Positions 25,748 through 40,324 of a DNA stretch of 64,000 nucleotides are shown here, piece after piece. Numbering within the stretch: the stretch's first letter is position 1; every line of letters begins with the position of its first letter. The stretch is taken from assembly GCF_000196875.2 (NCBI RefSeq), contig NC_014532.2, forward strand, positions 3,100,001-3,164,000, in the 5' to 3' direction. A program made the position numbers and the translations under genes. The notes beneath the pieces are model-generated. The model saw only the letters and a program-made list of their open reading frames with translations. It searched no databases and had not been told where the DNA came from. The stretch comes from Halomonas elongata DSM 2581 (GTDB taxonomy: Bacteria > Pseudomonadota > Gammaproteobacteria > Pseudomonadales > Halomonadaceae).

Positions 25748-26674
25748 ATGATGCGCGTACTCGTCCACCACGACCGCGCCGACGACTGGCGCGAGGCTCT
25801 GGCCCGGCGCCTGCCGGACGCCGAGATCCTGACCGGCGAGGCCAGTGCCGAGCAACGCCGCGACGTCGACTACCTGGCCGCCTGGAAGCCCCCGGCGGAA
25901 CTGTTCGCCGAACTCGGTCGGCTCAAGGGCATCGTCAATCTCGGTGCCGGCGTCGATGCCCTGCTGAACAACCCCGCCCTGCCCCGCGACGTGCCCATCG
26001 TCAAGCTGCGCGATGCCGGCATGGCCGGCCCAATCGCCGACTACGTCCGCTACGGGGTACTGCACTTCCAGCGCGATTTCGATCACTACGCCCGCCAGCA
26101 GGCCGCCGGCGAATGGCGCGAGCGCCCCATGACCGACAAGGCGGACTGGCCGGTGGGCGTGCTGGGACTCGGCGCCATCGGCGCCAAGGTCGCCACCACC
26201 CTGGCCGCCGACGGCTTCCCGGTACATGGCTGGAGCCGTTCACCCAAGCAGCTCGACGCCGTGACCTGCCACCATGGCGAGGCAGGACTGGACACCCTGC
26301 TCGGCCAGGTACGCAGCCTGGTACTGCTGCTCCCGGACACACCCGCGACCCGCCACCTCATCGACACACGAACCCTCGGCCTGCTGCCCGAGGGCGCCAG
26401 TCTGATCAATCCCGGGCGCGGTTCGCTGATCGACGAGACGGCACTGCTCGAGGCCCTGGATGCGGGACGACTGCGCGGTGCCCTGCTCGATGCCTTCCCG
26501 GTGGAGCCACTGCCCGAGGACAGCCCGCTATGGTCGCATCCCCGCATCCTGATCACGCCGCACATGGCCGGCCCCACGCCCCTCGGCGATGCCGTCGACC
26601 AGGTCGCCGAGGCCTTGCGCGCCTTCGAGAACGGCACGCCCCAGCCGACCATCGATCCGGCGGCCGGCTACTGA
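25748..26674 (+). CDS. ghrA: Glyoxylate/hydroxypyruvate reductase A-like dehydrogenase
   Basis: A 308-residue NAD(P)H-dependent 2-hydroxyacid dehydrogenase. The cofactor fold begins at VGVLGLGAIGAKVA (about 136-150). The catalytic residues are in INPGRGSLIDE (Arg), the acidic stretch after LLDAFPVEPLPEDSPLW (Glu) and ITPHMAGPT (His). The length and the GxGxxG context fit GhrA (about 310). It reduces glyoxylate or hydroxypyruvate in the cytosol. It begins 17 bp after enuR on the same strand, with GCAGGAGCAGG just upstream, so it is probably co-transcribed with enuR; a role in ectoine metabolism is not evident. Confidence 0.88.
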   Translation: MMRVLVHHDRADDWREALARRLPDAEILTGEASAEQRRDVDYLAAWKPPAELFAELGRLKGIVNLGAGVDALLNNPALPRDVPIVKLRDAGMAGPIADYVRYGVLHFQRDFDHYARQQAAGEWRERPMTDKADWPVGVLGLGAIGAKVATTLAADGFPVHGWSRSPKQLDAVTCHHGEAGLDTLLGQVRSLVLLLPDTPATRHLIDTRTLGLLPEGASLINPGRGSLIDETALLEALDAGRLRGALLDAFPVEPLPEDSPLWSHPRILITPHMAGPTPLGDAVDQVAEALRAFENGTPQPTIDPAAGY

Positions 26675-26789
26675 CGCCACGGCCTACACGAACACCCGTG
26701 CACGCGATACGCTGATGGATAGCGGGGGCGATAGCGACGCACGCCCTCATTGGCTGACACCCACCGATTCCCCGTGAAGGAGGTGCGCG

Positions 26790-27359
26790 ATGTCTCAGCT
26801 CACCCAGGACTACGACCACCGCGATGCCCTGCTGGTGGTCGACATGCAGAACGACTTCTGCCCGGGCGGCGCCCTGGCCGTGGCCGGCGGCGACGCACTG
26901 GTTCCAGGCATCAACGCCGAGATGGACGCGGCGCAGCGAGCCGGCGCCCTGGTCGTCGCCTCCCGGGACTGGCACCCGGTGGACCATGCCAGCTTCGCTC
27001 ATCGGGGCGGCCCCTGGCCGGTGCACTGCGTGCAGGACACGCCGGGTGCCGCCTTCCACGCCGACCTGGCGCTGCCCGAGACGACCATACGCGTCAGCAA
27101 GGCCACCGCCTTCGACCGCGATGCCTACTCCGCCTTCGACGACACCGGACTCGGCGACTACCTGCGCGAACGCGGGATCGAGCGCGTCACGGTCTGCGGC
27201 CTGGCGCTGGATGTCTGTGTCAAGGCCACCACGCTCGATGCGCTGCGCGAGGGATTCGCCACGCGCCTGCTCGAAGACTTGAGCGCAGCGGTGGATCCCG
27301 ACGCCATCGAGGAATGTCGCGATACCCTCGCCGACGCCGGTGCCGAACTATGCCGATGA
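26790..27359 (+). CDS. pncA: Nicotinamidase
   Basis: A 189-residue isochorismatase-fold amidase that hydrolyses nicotinamide to nicotinate in NAD salvage. The catalytic triad is D18 (VVDMQNDF), K104 (RVSKATAFD) and C143 (LDVCVKAT). The metal site is D60, H62 and H79 (ASRDWHP, PVHC). The length is near that of other PncA proteins. GAAGGAGGTG precedes the ATG. Its stop overlaps the start of the phosphoribosyltransferase gene (ATGA, 27356-27359), so two consecutive salvage steps are coupled in one operon. Confidence 0.93.
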   Translation: MSQLTQDYDHRDALLVVDMQNDFCPGGALAVAGGDALVPGINAEMDAAQRAGALVVASRDWHPVDHASFAHRGGPWPVHCVQDTPGAAFHADLALPETTIRVSKATAFDRDAYSAFDDTGLGDYLRERGIERVTVCGLALDVCVKATTLDALREGFATRLLEDLSAAVDPDAIEECRDTLADAGAELCR

Positions 27360-28687
27360 GCGCCCCGCTGACAGTGGAAGAGGACGAGCTGGCGCTGCTC
27401 ACCGACCTCTACCAGTTGACCATGACCCAGGCCTACTGGCGCGAAGAAATGAACGCCCGGGCGACCTTCAGCCTGTTCTTCCGCCGCCTGCCGGCCGAAC
27501 GCCGCTTCATGCTCGCCTGCGGCCAGCAGCATGCCGCCGAGCGGCTCAGCCGGCTACGCTTCGGCGAGCGCGCCATCGCGTGGCTGGCCGAGACAGGACG
27601 CTTCGACACGGCCTTCCTCGACTGGCTGGCGAACTGGCGCTTCGAGGGCGACATCTGGACCCTGCCGGAAGGCACGCCGGTCTTCGCCAACGAGCCCTTG
27701 CTGGAGGTCGACGCGCCCATCGCCCAGGCCCAGTTGCTCGAGAGCCTGGTCATGAACCTGGTGCAACTGGAGACGGTCCTGGCCTCCAAGGCGGTGCGAC
27801 TGGTCATGGCTGCCCGGGGGCGCCCGGTGGTCGACTTCGGCCTGCGTCGCATGCACGGGATCGACGCCGCGGTACGCGGCGTGCGCGCCTACCGCACCGC
27901 CGGCCTGGCCGGCACCAGCAACGTGCTCGGCGGCCTGCGCCACGACCTGCCCCTCAACGGCACCATGGCGCACAGCTACATCCTCGCCCACGACAGCGAG
28001 CGCGAGGCTTTTCGCGCCTTCGCCCGCCACATGCCCGACACCACTCTGCTGGTGGATACCCACGACACCCTGACGGGCGTGCGTGAAGTCATCGACCTGC
28101 TGCACGAGGAACCCGACCTGCGCGTCGGCGCCGTCCGGCTCGATTCGGGCCGCCTCGAGGAACTGGCCCCCGCCGCACGCCGACTGCTCGATGACGCCGG
28201 CCTCGGCGACGTGAAGATCATCGCCAGCAGCGGCCTGGACGAGCATGCCATCGACGCCCTGTTGAAGGCCGACGTCCCGATTGACGCCTTCGGCGTCGGC
28301 ACCCAGATGGGCGCCTCGACCGACGCCCCGGTCATCGATCTTTCCTACAAGCTGGTGGAATACGCCGGCAGGCCCCGGGTCAAGCATTCGCCGGGCAAGG
28401 CCAACCTGCCGGGCCGCAAGCAGGTCTATCGCCACTTCGACGCTGCCGGCTATTTCGTCGGAGATACCATCGCCGGCCGCGACGAACGGCTCGCAGACGG
28501 GACACCGCTGCTGGTGCGCAGCGTGGCGCAGGGCCAGCCCGATCCCGAGGTCATGGCACTGGCGGATTCCGCCCGGGAACGCGTGGCACAGGCCCGCCAG
28601 AGCCTCCCGGAAAGCCTCACCCGCCTCACCCCGGGCGACGAGGCTTACCCGGTGGCACTCAGCAAAGCCCTCGCCGCCCGGCGATGA
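27356..28687 (+). CDS. pncB: Nicotinate phosphoribosyltransferase
   Basis: A 443-residue enzyme of NAD salvage converting nicotinate, PRPP and ATP to nicotinate mononucleotide. Features are the N-terminal ALLTDLYQLTMTQAYW, the substrate loop VVDFGLRRMHGIDAA, the GTMAHSYILAH stretch with the phosphorylatable-histidine region, and VRLDSGRLEELA and GVGTQMGAS near the phosphate-binding end. It resembles the PncB2/alternative type. The start at 27356 was picked because it forms an ATGA overlap with pncA; an ATG two codons earlier is also in frame. A strong hairpin follows the stop. Confidence 0.92.
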   Translation: MSAPLTVEEDELALLTDLYQLTMTQAYWREEMNARATFSLFFRRLPAERRFMLACGQQHAAERLSRLRFGERAIAWLAETGRFDTAFLDWLANWRFEGDIWTLPEGTPVFANEPLLEVDAPIAQAQLLESLVMNLVQLETVLASKAVRLVMAARGRPVVDFGLRRMHGIDAAVRGVRAYRTAGLAGTSNVLGGLRHDLPLNGTMAHSYILAHDSEREAFRAFARHMPDTTLLVDTHDTLTGVREVIDLLHEEPDLRVGAVRLDSGRLEELAPAARRLLDDAGLGDVKIIASSGLDEHAIDALLKADVPIDAFGVGTQMGASTDAPVIDLSYKLVEYAGRPRVKHSPGKANLPGRKQVYRHFDAAGYFVGDTIAGRDERLADGTPLLVRSVAQGQPDPEVMALADSARERVAQARQSLPESLTRLTPGDEAYPVALSKALAARR

Positions 28688-28696
28688 GCCCAACGA

Positions 28697-28724
28697 CCGG
28701 GGCCGCCAGAATCGGCGGCCCCGG
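28697..28724. terminator. Hairpin between convergent pncB and the DJ-1/PfpI gene
   Basis: An 11-bp perfect stem, CCGGGGCCGCC (28697-28707) with GGCGGCCCCGG (28714-28724) and a 6-base loop. No T-run follows on either strand; the position between convergent genes suggests a shared transcription end. Confidence 0.55.
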
Positions 28725-28750
28725 CTACCCATCGGCGATGCAGCGGCGAA

Positions 28751-29308
28751 TCAAAGCAGTTCGTTGAAACGCGCCAGCCAGGCCGGATGCGCCGGCCAGG
28801 CGGGAGCGGTCACCAGCTTGCCGCTGGTGATGGCTTGATCGACCTCGATCTGGGCATAGTCGCCCCCGGCCAGCGAAACCTCCGGCGCACAGGCCGGATA
28901 GGCCGAGACCCGGAAGCCCGAAAGGGAGATGGCAGCGGCCAGCAACTGGGCGCCATGGCAGATGGCGGCCACCGGTTTTTCGTGCTCGAAGAAGTGACGT
29001 ACCGCCTCGAGCACGCGCTCGTCCAGGCGCAGATACTCCGGGGCACGCCCGCCGGGAATCACCAAGCCGTCATAGTCGGCCGCCGACACCTCGGAAAAGG
29101 TGGCATTGAGGATGAAGTCATGTCCGGGCTTCTCGGTATAGGTCTGATCGCCCTCGAAATCATGGATGGCGGTACGGATCCGATCGCCCTCGCGCTTGTC
29201 GGGACACACGGCGTCCACCGTGTGGCCCATGGCCTGCAGGGCCTGGAAGGGCACCATGATCTCGTAGTCCTCGACGAAATCGCCGGCGATGAGCAATAAC
29301 CTGGCCAT
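28751..29308 (-). CDS. DJ-1/PfpI-family protein
   Basis: A 185-residue class I glutamine amidotransferase-like protein. The nucleophile elbow holds C117-H118 in [13 protein letters not shown], preceded by the family's [14 protein letters not shown]. Members act as glyoxalase III/deglycase-like enzymes, proteases (PfpI) or stress proteins, so the reaction stays open. Start at the ATG 29306-29308 with GGAGG ten bases upstream; the frame extends further without support. It is convergent with pncB and divergent from the DUF3108 gene. Confidence 0.88.
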   Translation of the reverse strand: MARLLLIAGDFVEDYEIMVPFQALQAMGHTVDAVCPDKREGDRIRTAIHDFEGDQTYTEKPGHDFILNATFSEVSAADYDGLVIPGGRAPEYLRLDERVLEAVRHFFEHEKPVAAICHGAQLLAAAISLSGFRVSAYPACAPEVSLAGGDYAQIEVDQAITSGKLVTAPAWPAHPAWLARFNELL

Positions 29309-29499
29309 AGGGATGAACCTCCTCGGTGGATGGAGTGGCACTTCTGCCGCCAGCATAGGCCATGTTCGGCGAGGCGACGAGCGCATCGGGGCCAGGGCGA
29401 ACCGCATGAAACTGGCCATGGCCGCCGGTTCTGCCTATCCTCGGGAACCCCGCGCCTCCCTTCGCGTTCCCAAGGCTGTCGACACCGAGAGGATCTTTC

Positions 29500-30162
29500 A
29501 TGCCTGCCTTGCCGCTACGCCCCTCGTGGCTGCTGCTGCCACTGCTCCTGCTGCTTGCCGGTTCCGCCGCTGCCGCAACGCCACCGCAGCCATTCGATGC
29601 CCGCTACCACCTGCAGGTGTCAGGCTGGCCCGATGCCGACATCCAGCATCAGTTGCAGCGCACTGGTATCGGCTGGCAGAGCGAGATGAGTACCAAACTG
29701 CCGGGCATCAGTGGTCATGAGATGGGGCGCTTCCGTCTCGGCGAGGATGGCCGGGTTCACTCGTTCTACTACGCCTCGGGCTACTCGCTGCTGGGCATCC
29801 AGCGTTCCTACCGACTCGAGCGCGACGCCCTGCAGACATGGCCGGACCGCCAGAGCGCCCTTGTTGCCCTGTCCCGGCAGGCCATCGACGGGAACTGCAC
29901 CTCGGACTGCCGGGTGCACTATCTCGACCATCGCGGGCGCGAGGAGCGCATCGACTACCGCCTCCTGGGACGCGAGACGCTGGATCTCCCCGCGGGCCGG
30001 TTCGAGGCGCTGCGCGTGGAAGTGACCGAGCCGGACGAACCGGACCGCCGCCTGGTCTTCGACTTCCTGCCTCGCCTGCCGGGATTGCTGCTGTCCGTGG
30101 CCTACTACCGCGACGGCGAGCGGCGCAGTCACCTGACGCTCACCCGCCTCGATTCGCCTTGA
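29500..30162 (+). CDS. DUF3108 domain protein, exported
   Basis: A 220-residue protein with a signal peptide (about 1-26, leucine-rich, ending SAAAATP). The rest matches the DUF3108 pattern: FDARYHLQVSGWPDADIQHQL, GRFRLGEDGRVHSFYYASGYSLLG, then a C-terminal beta-rich region with LPAGRFEALRVEVTEPD and LVFDFLPRLPGLLLSVAYYRDGE. The single CTSDC pair may form a disulfide. The function of this family is unknown; it is usually a periplasmic, often inner-membrane-facing protein. GAGAGGATC precedes the ATG. It stands alone, about 100 bp before the LysO-like gene. Confidence 0.85.
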   Translation: MPALPLRPSWLLLPLLLLLAGSAAAATPPQPFDARYHLQVSGWPDADIQHQLQRTGIGWQSEMSTKLPGISGHEMGRFRLGEDGRVHSFYYASGYSLLGIQRSYRLERDALQTWPDRQSALVALSRQAIDGNCTSDCRVHYLDHRGREERIDYRLLGRETLDLPAGRFEALRVEVTEPDEPDRRLVFDFLPRLPGLLLSVAYYRDGERRSHLTLTRLDSP

Positions 30163-30260
30163 TCGCCGGCCTTCCGCCACACCTCGAAAACGCCTAGAGT
30201 GGAGGATTTGCCGGTAGCCTGGAAGCCGGCAGCGTATCTCTCCAAGGAAGGAATGTCGCG

Positions 30261-31187
30261 ATGTTGAGTGGCCTGTTGATCGTCCTGCTGCCCCTGGTGC
30301 TCGGCTATCTGGTGCGCGTGCGCCACCCGACGCTCATGGCCGGAATCAATCGGGGCGTGAACGTCTCCATCTACGTGATCCTGCTGCTGATGGGCATCAG
30401 CCTGGCCGGACTCGACGACCTCGGCGGCAAGCTGACGCAACTGGGCGGCCAGTCGCTGCTGCTGTGCGTGGTGATCTCGGCCTGCAACCTGGCGGCCCTG
30501 GCCTGGCTGTCACGCCGCCTGCGCCTCGAGGTCGACGCTTCCCGGGCAGTGGCTGGCGCGCCCACCAGCAAGCTGGCTGCCATGGCGGGCTCGCTGTCGT
30601 TGATCGGTGTGGTGCTGGCCGGCGTCATTTTCGGCCTGGTGGCAGGAGGAGCGCTGGGCGAGCCCCTGTTTGCCTGGGCCGAGACGCTTTCCGAATGGGT
30701 CCTCTACGCCCTGCTGGCCCTGATCGGCTGCCAGCTCAGAAACTCCGGCATGCCGCTCAGGCAGATCCTGCTCAACCGCTTCGGCCTGGCCATCGCCAGC
30801 GTCCTGGCGGCGAGCTCGCTGATCGGCGGGCTGCTGGCCGCCCCGCTGCTCGACCTGCGCTGGAACGAGGGCCTGGCGATGGCCGCCGGCTTCGGCTGGT
30901 ACTCGCTGTCCGGCATCCTGATCGGCGACCAGTTGGGGCCGCTGCTCGGCGGCATCGCCTTTCTCAACGACCTGTTCCGCGAACTGCTGGCCTTCGTGCT
31001 GATTCCCCTGGTCATCCAGCGCCACGCCGCCCTGGCCATCGGCTATGGCGGCGCCACTTCCATGGACTTCACCCTCCCGGTGATCCAGCAGCACGGTGGT
31101 GTCGCCTGCGTGCCGGTGGCGGTGGTCAGCGGCTTCATCCTCTCGCTGCTTTCACCCCCGCTGATCCTCTTCCTGCTGACATTGTGA
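30261..31187 (+). CDS. lysO: Lysine exporter LysO family
   Basis: A 308-residue inner-membrane protein with about eight hydrophobic segments. The sequence has the LysO/YbjE layout: LLPLVLGYLVRVRHPTLMAGINRGVNVSIYVILLLMG at the N-terminus, and the conserved acidic and polar residues in FGWYSLSGILIGDQLGPLLGGIAFLNDLFRELLAFVLIP and GGATSMDFTLPVIQQHGG. E. coli LysO exports lysine and its toxic analogue thialysine. It is a single gene; a terminator of the convergent porin gene lies just downstream. CCAAGGAAGGAATG gives the ribosome site before the ATG. Confidence 0.9.
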   Translation: MLSGLLIVLLPLVLGYLVRVRHPTLMAGINRGVNVSIYVILLLMGISLAGLDDLGGKLTQLGGQSLLLCVVISACNLAALAWLSRRLRLEVDASRAVAGAPTSKLAAMAGSLSLIGVVLAGVIFGLVAGGALGEPLFAWAETLSEWVLYALLALIGCQLRNSGMPLRQILLNRFGLAIASVLAASSLIGGLLAAPLLDLRWNEGLAMAAGFGWYSLSGILIGDQLGPLLGGIAFLNDLFRELLAFVLIPLVIQRHAALAIGYGGATSMDFTLPVIQQHGGVACVPVAVVSGFILSLLSPPLILFLLTL

Positions 31188-31204
31188 GCACGTTTTCATG
31201 CCAT

Positions 31205-31228
31205 GAAAAAGCCCGCGCAAAGGCGGGC
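31205..31228 (-). terminator. Intrinsic terminator of the lamB-like porin gene
   Basis: On the minus strand GCCCGC (31228-31223) pairs with GCGGGC (31216-31211) and is followed by TTTTTC (31210-31205). It lies 40 bp after the porin stop. Confidence 0.75.
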
Positions 31229-31268
31229 AAGGCATCACGACACAGGGCAAGACACAGGGAAAAGATCC

Positions 31269-32885
<1,617 letters not shown>

Positions 32886-32900
32886 TCAGTGGAACACCGA

Positions 32901-32916
32901 TCTTAATCGATTAAGA
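32901..32916. promoter_or_regulatory. LacI-type operator O1, lamB side
   Basis: Perfect 16-bp palindrome TCTTAATCGATTAAGA with the central CG typical of LacI-family sites. It directly follows the minus-strand -10 box of the porin promoter. A close copy stands in front of the importer operon and a degenerate one in front of malT. Confidence 0.8.
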
Positions 32917-32944
32917 CGATACCCTCGTTGTGGCCAGTTCCTAA
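32916..32944 (-). promoter_or_regulatory. Probable promoter of the lamB-like porin gene
   Basis: On the minus strand TTAGGA (32944-32939) and TATCGT (32921-32916) are spaced by 17 bp, with operator O1 immediately downstream. Confidence 0.5.
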
Positions 32945-32975
32945 ATACCACCTATGTCTAATCACCTTGCCGACT

Positions 32976-33013
32976 TCTCTATAAAAACAATTACTTTCAA
33001 ACAGTTATAGAGA
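32976..33013. repeat. AT-rich inverted repeat in the porin/importer divergent region
   Basis: TCTCTATAA (32976-32984) pairs with TTATAGAGA (33005-33013) around a 20-base AT-rich loop. It sits midway in the roughly 400-bp noncoding stretch between the two divergent starts, whose AT content is clearly above the surroundings. It could be an activator site or a bendable spacer. Confidence 0.6.
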
Positions 33014-33070
33014 AAATCGCTGTATGCCCCGGCGTATTGGAAGGGCCACCACTACGACAAAAGTTCATAT

Positions 33071-33099
33071 TGCAGAACCCTGGTTTCATCGCTTAACTG
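33071..33099 (+). promoter_or_regulatory. Probable promoter of the alpha-glucoside importer operon
   Basis: TTGCAG (33071-33076) and TTAACT (33094-33099) with 17 bp spacing, about 110 bp before the first gene. Operator O2 begins ten bases downstream of the -10 box, about where transcription should start. Confidence 0.6.
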
Positions 33100-33108
33100 A
33101 TGGCAAGT

Positions 33109-33124
33109 CTTAATCGTTTAAGAT
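33109..33124. promoter_or_regulatory. LacI-type operator O2, importer side
   Basis: TCTTAATCGTTTAAGA, differing from palindrome O1 at one base. The position downstream of the -10 box fits repression by steric block. Confidence 0.75.
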
Positions 33125-33210
33125 GATCAATTCATCACGCCGAATTCGATGACGCCTTGGACGCCACCAACGTCGAAGCCGCACAACAAGAAATTCTCCC
33201 GAGGAGCGCT

Positions 33211-34470
33211 ATGAACAGCAAATGGATTCCCGCCATCGCCCTGGCTGGCTTGGCTGCCCAGACAGCTCACGCAGAACAACTGACCATTTCCTGTGGCGCC
33301 GTAGGGGCCGAGCTGCAGCTCTGCGAGCAGGGCGTCGAAGCCTGGGAAGAGCAAACCGGCCATACGGTCGAGATCGTTTCCACGCCCAATTCTTCCACCG
33401 AGCGACTGTCGTTCTATCAGCAGATCCTCTCGGCTCAGTCGGGTGATATCGATGTCATGCAGATCGACGTGGTATGGCCCGGCCTGCTGGCCAATCACCT
33501 GCTCGACCTGAACGAGACCCTGGGCGAGCAGGCCGCCGACGGTCATTTCGAGGCCATCGTCGCCAACAACACCGTGGACGGGCGCCTGGTCGCCATGCCC
33601 TGGTTCACCGACGCCGGCGTGCTCTACTACCGCCAGGACCTGCTCGACGAGTACGGCTTCGAGCCGCCGGAAACCTGGCGCGAGATGACCGAAATCGCCC
33701 GTGAGATCAAGGCCGGGGAGCGCGCAGCCGGCGACGACGACTTCTGGGGCTACGTCTTCCAGGGGCGTGCCTACGAGGGCCTGACCTGCAACGCCCTTGA
33801 GTGGATCGCCGGCAGCGGCGGCGGCACCATCGTCGATGCCGAGGGCGAGATCACCATCGACAACCCCGAAGCGGCCGAGGCGCTGGACCTCGCCGCCTCC
33901 TGGATCGGCGACATCTCCCCGAATGGCGTGCTCAACTATACCGAGGAAGAGGCCCGGGGCGTCTTCCAGTCCGGCAACGCGGTCTTCATGCGCAACTGGC
34001 CCTATGCCTGGGCACTGGCCCAGAGCGAGGCCAGCGAAGTACGCGGCAAGGTCGGCGTGGTGGCCCTGCCGCACGGCGAGGGCGACAGCAGCGCCGCAAC
34101 GCTGGGTGGCTGGAACCTGGCCGTTTCACGCTATTCGGAGAATCCGGACCTGGCCGCTGACCTGGTCGCCTTCCTGACCTCCGAGAAGGAACAGAAGCGC
34201 CGCGCCATCGAGGCATCCTACAATCCGACCCTCGCCACCCTGTACAAGGACGAGGAAGTCCTCGAGGCAGTGCCCTTCTTCGGCACCCTCTACCCCGCCT
34301 TCACCAACGCCGTGGCACGGCCGTCGTCACCGACCGGCGACAAGTACGGTCGAGTGAGCAACGCTTTCTTCAATGCCGTGCACAACGTGCTGTCCGGCAA
34401 CCAGAGCGGGGCCGAAGCGGTATCGCAGCTGGATAGCGAACTCTCGCGCCTCAAGCGTCGCCGCTGGTAA
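33211..34470 (+). CDS. thuE: Alpha-glucoside ABC importer substrate-binding protein (ThuE/AglE type)
   Basis: A 419-residue periplasmic sugar-binding protein with a signal peptide (about 1-20, ending AQTAHA). The mature form starts EQLTISCGAVGAELQLCEQG and has the extracellular solute-binding family 1 layout (GDIDVMQIDVVWPGLLANHLLDL, NTVDGRLVAMPWFTDAGVLYYRQDLL, LGGWNLAVSRYSENPDLAADLVAFL). It resembles trehalose/maltose and alpha-glucoside binders such as ThuE and AglE. The start ATG is supported by GAGGAGCGCT. It heads the operon with two permeases, an alpha-glucosidase and two ATPases, which makes an alpha-glucoside the likely ligand. Confidence 0.88.
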   Translation: MNSKWIPAIALAGLAAQTAHAEQLTISCGAVGAELQLCEQGVEAWEEQTGHTVEIVSTPNSSTERLSFYQQILSAQSGDIDVMQIDVVWPGLLANHLLDLNETLGEQAADGHFEAIVANNTVDGRLVAMPWFTDAGVLYYRQDLLDEYGFEPPETWREMTEIAREIKAGERAAGDDDFWGYVFQGRAYEGLTCNALEWIAGSGGGTIVDAEGEITIDNPEAAEALDLAASWIGDISPNGVLNYTEEEARGVFQSGNAVFMRNWPYAWALAQSEASEVRGKVGVVALPHGEGDSSAATLGGWNLAVSRYSENPDLAADLVAFLTSEKEQKRRAIEASYNPTLATLYKDEEVLEAVPFFGTLYPAFTNAVARPSSPTGDKYGRVSNAFFNAVHNVLSGNQSGAEAVSQLDSELSRLKRRRW

Positions 34471-34483
34471 GCCTGGAGGTCAC

Positions 34484-36294
<1,811 letters not shown>

Positions 36295-36317
36295 ATCTCT
36301 TTAGTAAGGAATACAAG

Positions 36318-37975
36318 ATGCAGGACAACACCTTCTGGTGGCACGGCGGCGTGATCTATCAGATCTATCCCCGCAGTTTCATGGATGCCAGCGGCAACGG
36401 CATCGGCGACCTGGCCGGTATCACCACCAAGCTGGAGTACGTGGCGAGCCTGGGCGTCGACGGCATCTGGCTGTCGCCCTTCTTCACCTCGCCGATGAAG
36501 GACTTCGGTTACGATGTCAGCGACTATCGCGACGTCGATCCGATGTTCGGCACCCTGGACGACTTCGCCGACCTGGTGGAGCGCGCCCACAGGCTGGGAC
36601 TCAAGGTGATCATCGACCAGGTACTCAGCCACTCCTCGGACCGCCACCCCTGGTTCCGGGAGAGCCGCTGGGACCGCGACAATGCCCGGGCCGACTGGTA
36701 TGTCTGGGCCGATCCCAAACCCGATGGCACACCGCCCAACAACTGGCTGTCGATCTTCGGCGGTCCGGCCTGGACCTTCGAGCCACGGCGCCGCCAGTAC
36801 TACCTGCACAACTTCCTGGCCAGCCAGCCGGACCTCAACTTCCACAACCCGGAAGTGCGACAGGCACAGCTCGACAACATGCGCTTCTGGCTGGACCTGG
36901 GCGTCGACGGCTTCCGCCTGGACACCGTGAACTTCTACTTCCACGACACCGCCCTGCGCGACAATCCGCCGGTGCCGGAAGGAGCGCCCAAGACCCTGGG
37001 CGCCCCGGACAGCAATCCCTACACCTGGCAGCGCCACCTGTACGATATCAGTCGCCCCGAGAATCTCGACTTCCTGCGCGAACTGCGCGCTCTGATGGAC
37101 GAGTATCCCGGCACCACCACGGTGGGCGAAATCGGTGACGACACCCCGCTCGAGCGCATGGCGGAGTACACCGAGGGGGGCGACAAGCTGCACATGGCCT
37201 ACACCTTCGACCTGCTCAACGAGCCGCACTCGGCGGCCTATATCCGCGAGGTGATCGAGCGTTTCCAGAAGTTGGCCGGCGATGCCTGGCCATGCTGGGC
37301 GCTCTCCAACCATGACGTCGTGCGCAGTGCCAGCCGCTGGGGCGGGTCCGAGGACCCGGATGCCTATCCGCGGGTGGCCCTGGCGCTGTTGTTTGCGCTA
37401 CGCGGCAGCGTCTGTCTCTACCAGGGCGAGGAACTGGGACTGCCGGAGGCCGACGTGCCCTTCGAGCGCATCCAGGACCCTTACGGCAAGGTGCTGTGGC
37501 CGGAATTCAAGGGGCGCGACGGTGCCCGCACGCCCATGCCCTGGCGTTCCGCCGAGTTCGGCGGCTTCTCGACGACCGAGCCCTGGCTGCCGCTGGACAG
37601 GCGCCACCTGCCGCTGGCCGTGGAGGAGCAGGAGCGCGACCCTGGCTCCACGCTCAACGCCGTACGACGCCTGTTGAGCTTCCGGCGCCGTCATCCCGCC
37701 CTGCGCGACGGCGACCTCGAGCTGATCGATGTGGGCGAAACGCTGCTCGGCTTCATCCGGCAACATCGCGACGAGCGCCTGTTGTGCGTGTTCAACCTGA
37801 CCGGCGAGACGCAACGTGCACGACTGCCGGCCACGGGACGCCCCCTCGACGATCATGGATTCAGCGCCGCGCTGGACGGCGAGACCCTGACGCTGCCGCC
37901 CTACCAGGCCGCTTTCCTGCACCTCGATTCATCCCCCCAGACAGCCGGAAACACAAACCGGCAGGGAGTCGCCAC

Positions 37976-37988
<13 letters not shown>
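36318..37988 (+). CDS. GH13 alpha-glucosidase (HaG-like)
   Basis: A 556-residue cytosolic glycoside hydrolase of family GH13 without signal peptide. The conserved regions are DVSDYRDVDPMFG, VIIDQVLSHSSDRHPWF, GFRLDTVNF (nucleophile D202), VGEIGDD (acid/base E271) and ALSNHDVVR (D333). As I recall it, the characterised alpha-glucosidase HaG of Halomonas sp. H11 is collinear with this protein over these motifs. It would cleave imported maltose, sucrose-type or other short alpha-glucosides to glucose. GTAAGGAATACAAG precedes the ATG. The C-terminal end overlaps the first ATPase gene by 13 bp. Confidence 0.93.
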
Positions 37989-39082
<1,094 letters not shown>

Positions 39083-39098
39083 CAGGGAGACATCACCA

Positions 39099-40214
<1,116 letters not shown>

Positions 40215-40222
40215 CGCGAGCC

Positions 40223-40247
40223 GCCCCGGTGCGCTCTGCACCGGGGC
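40223..40247 (+). terminator. Hairpin at the end of the alpha-glucoside operon
   Basis: GCCCCGGTGC (40223-40232) pairs perfectly with GCACCGGGGC (40238-40247) over a 5-base loop. No T-run follows, so it may act with Rho or mark an mRNA 3' end. Confidence 0.5.
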
Positions 40248-40324
40248 CTGCCGGGTGCCTGGCGGGCCTGACACCGAGCGACTGCTGATCCGGCTTCTCG
40301 TCACGATCGGCCAGGCCCGTCAGG

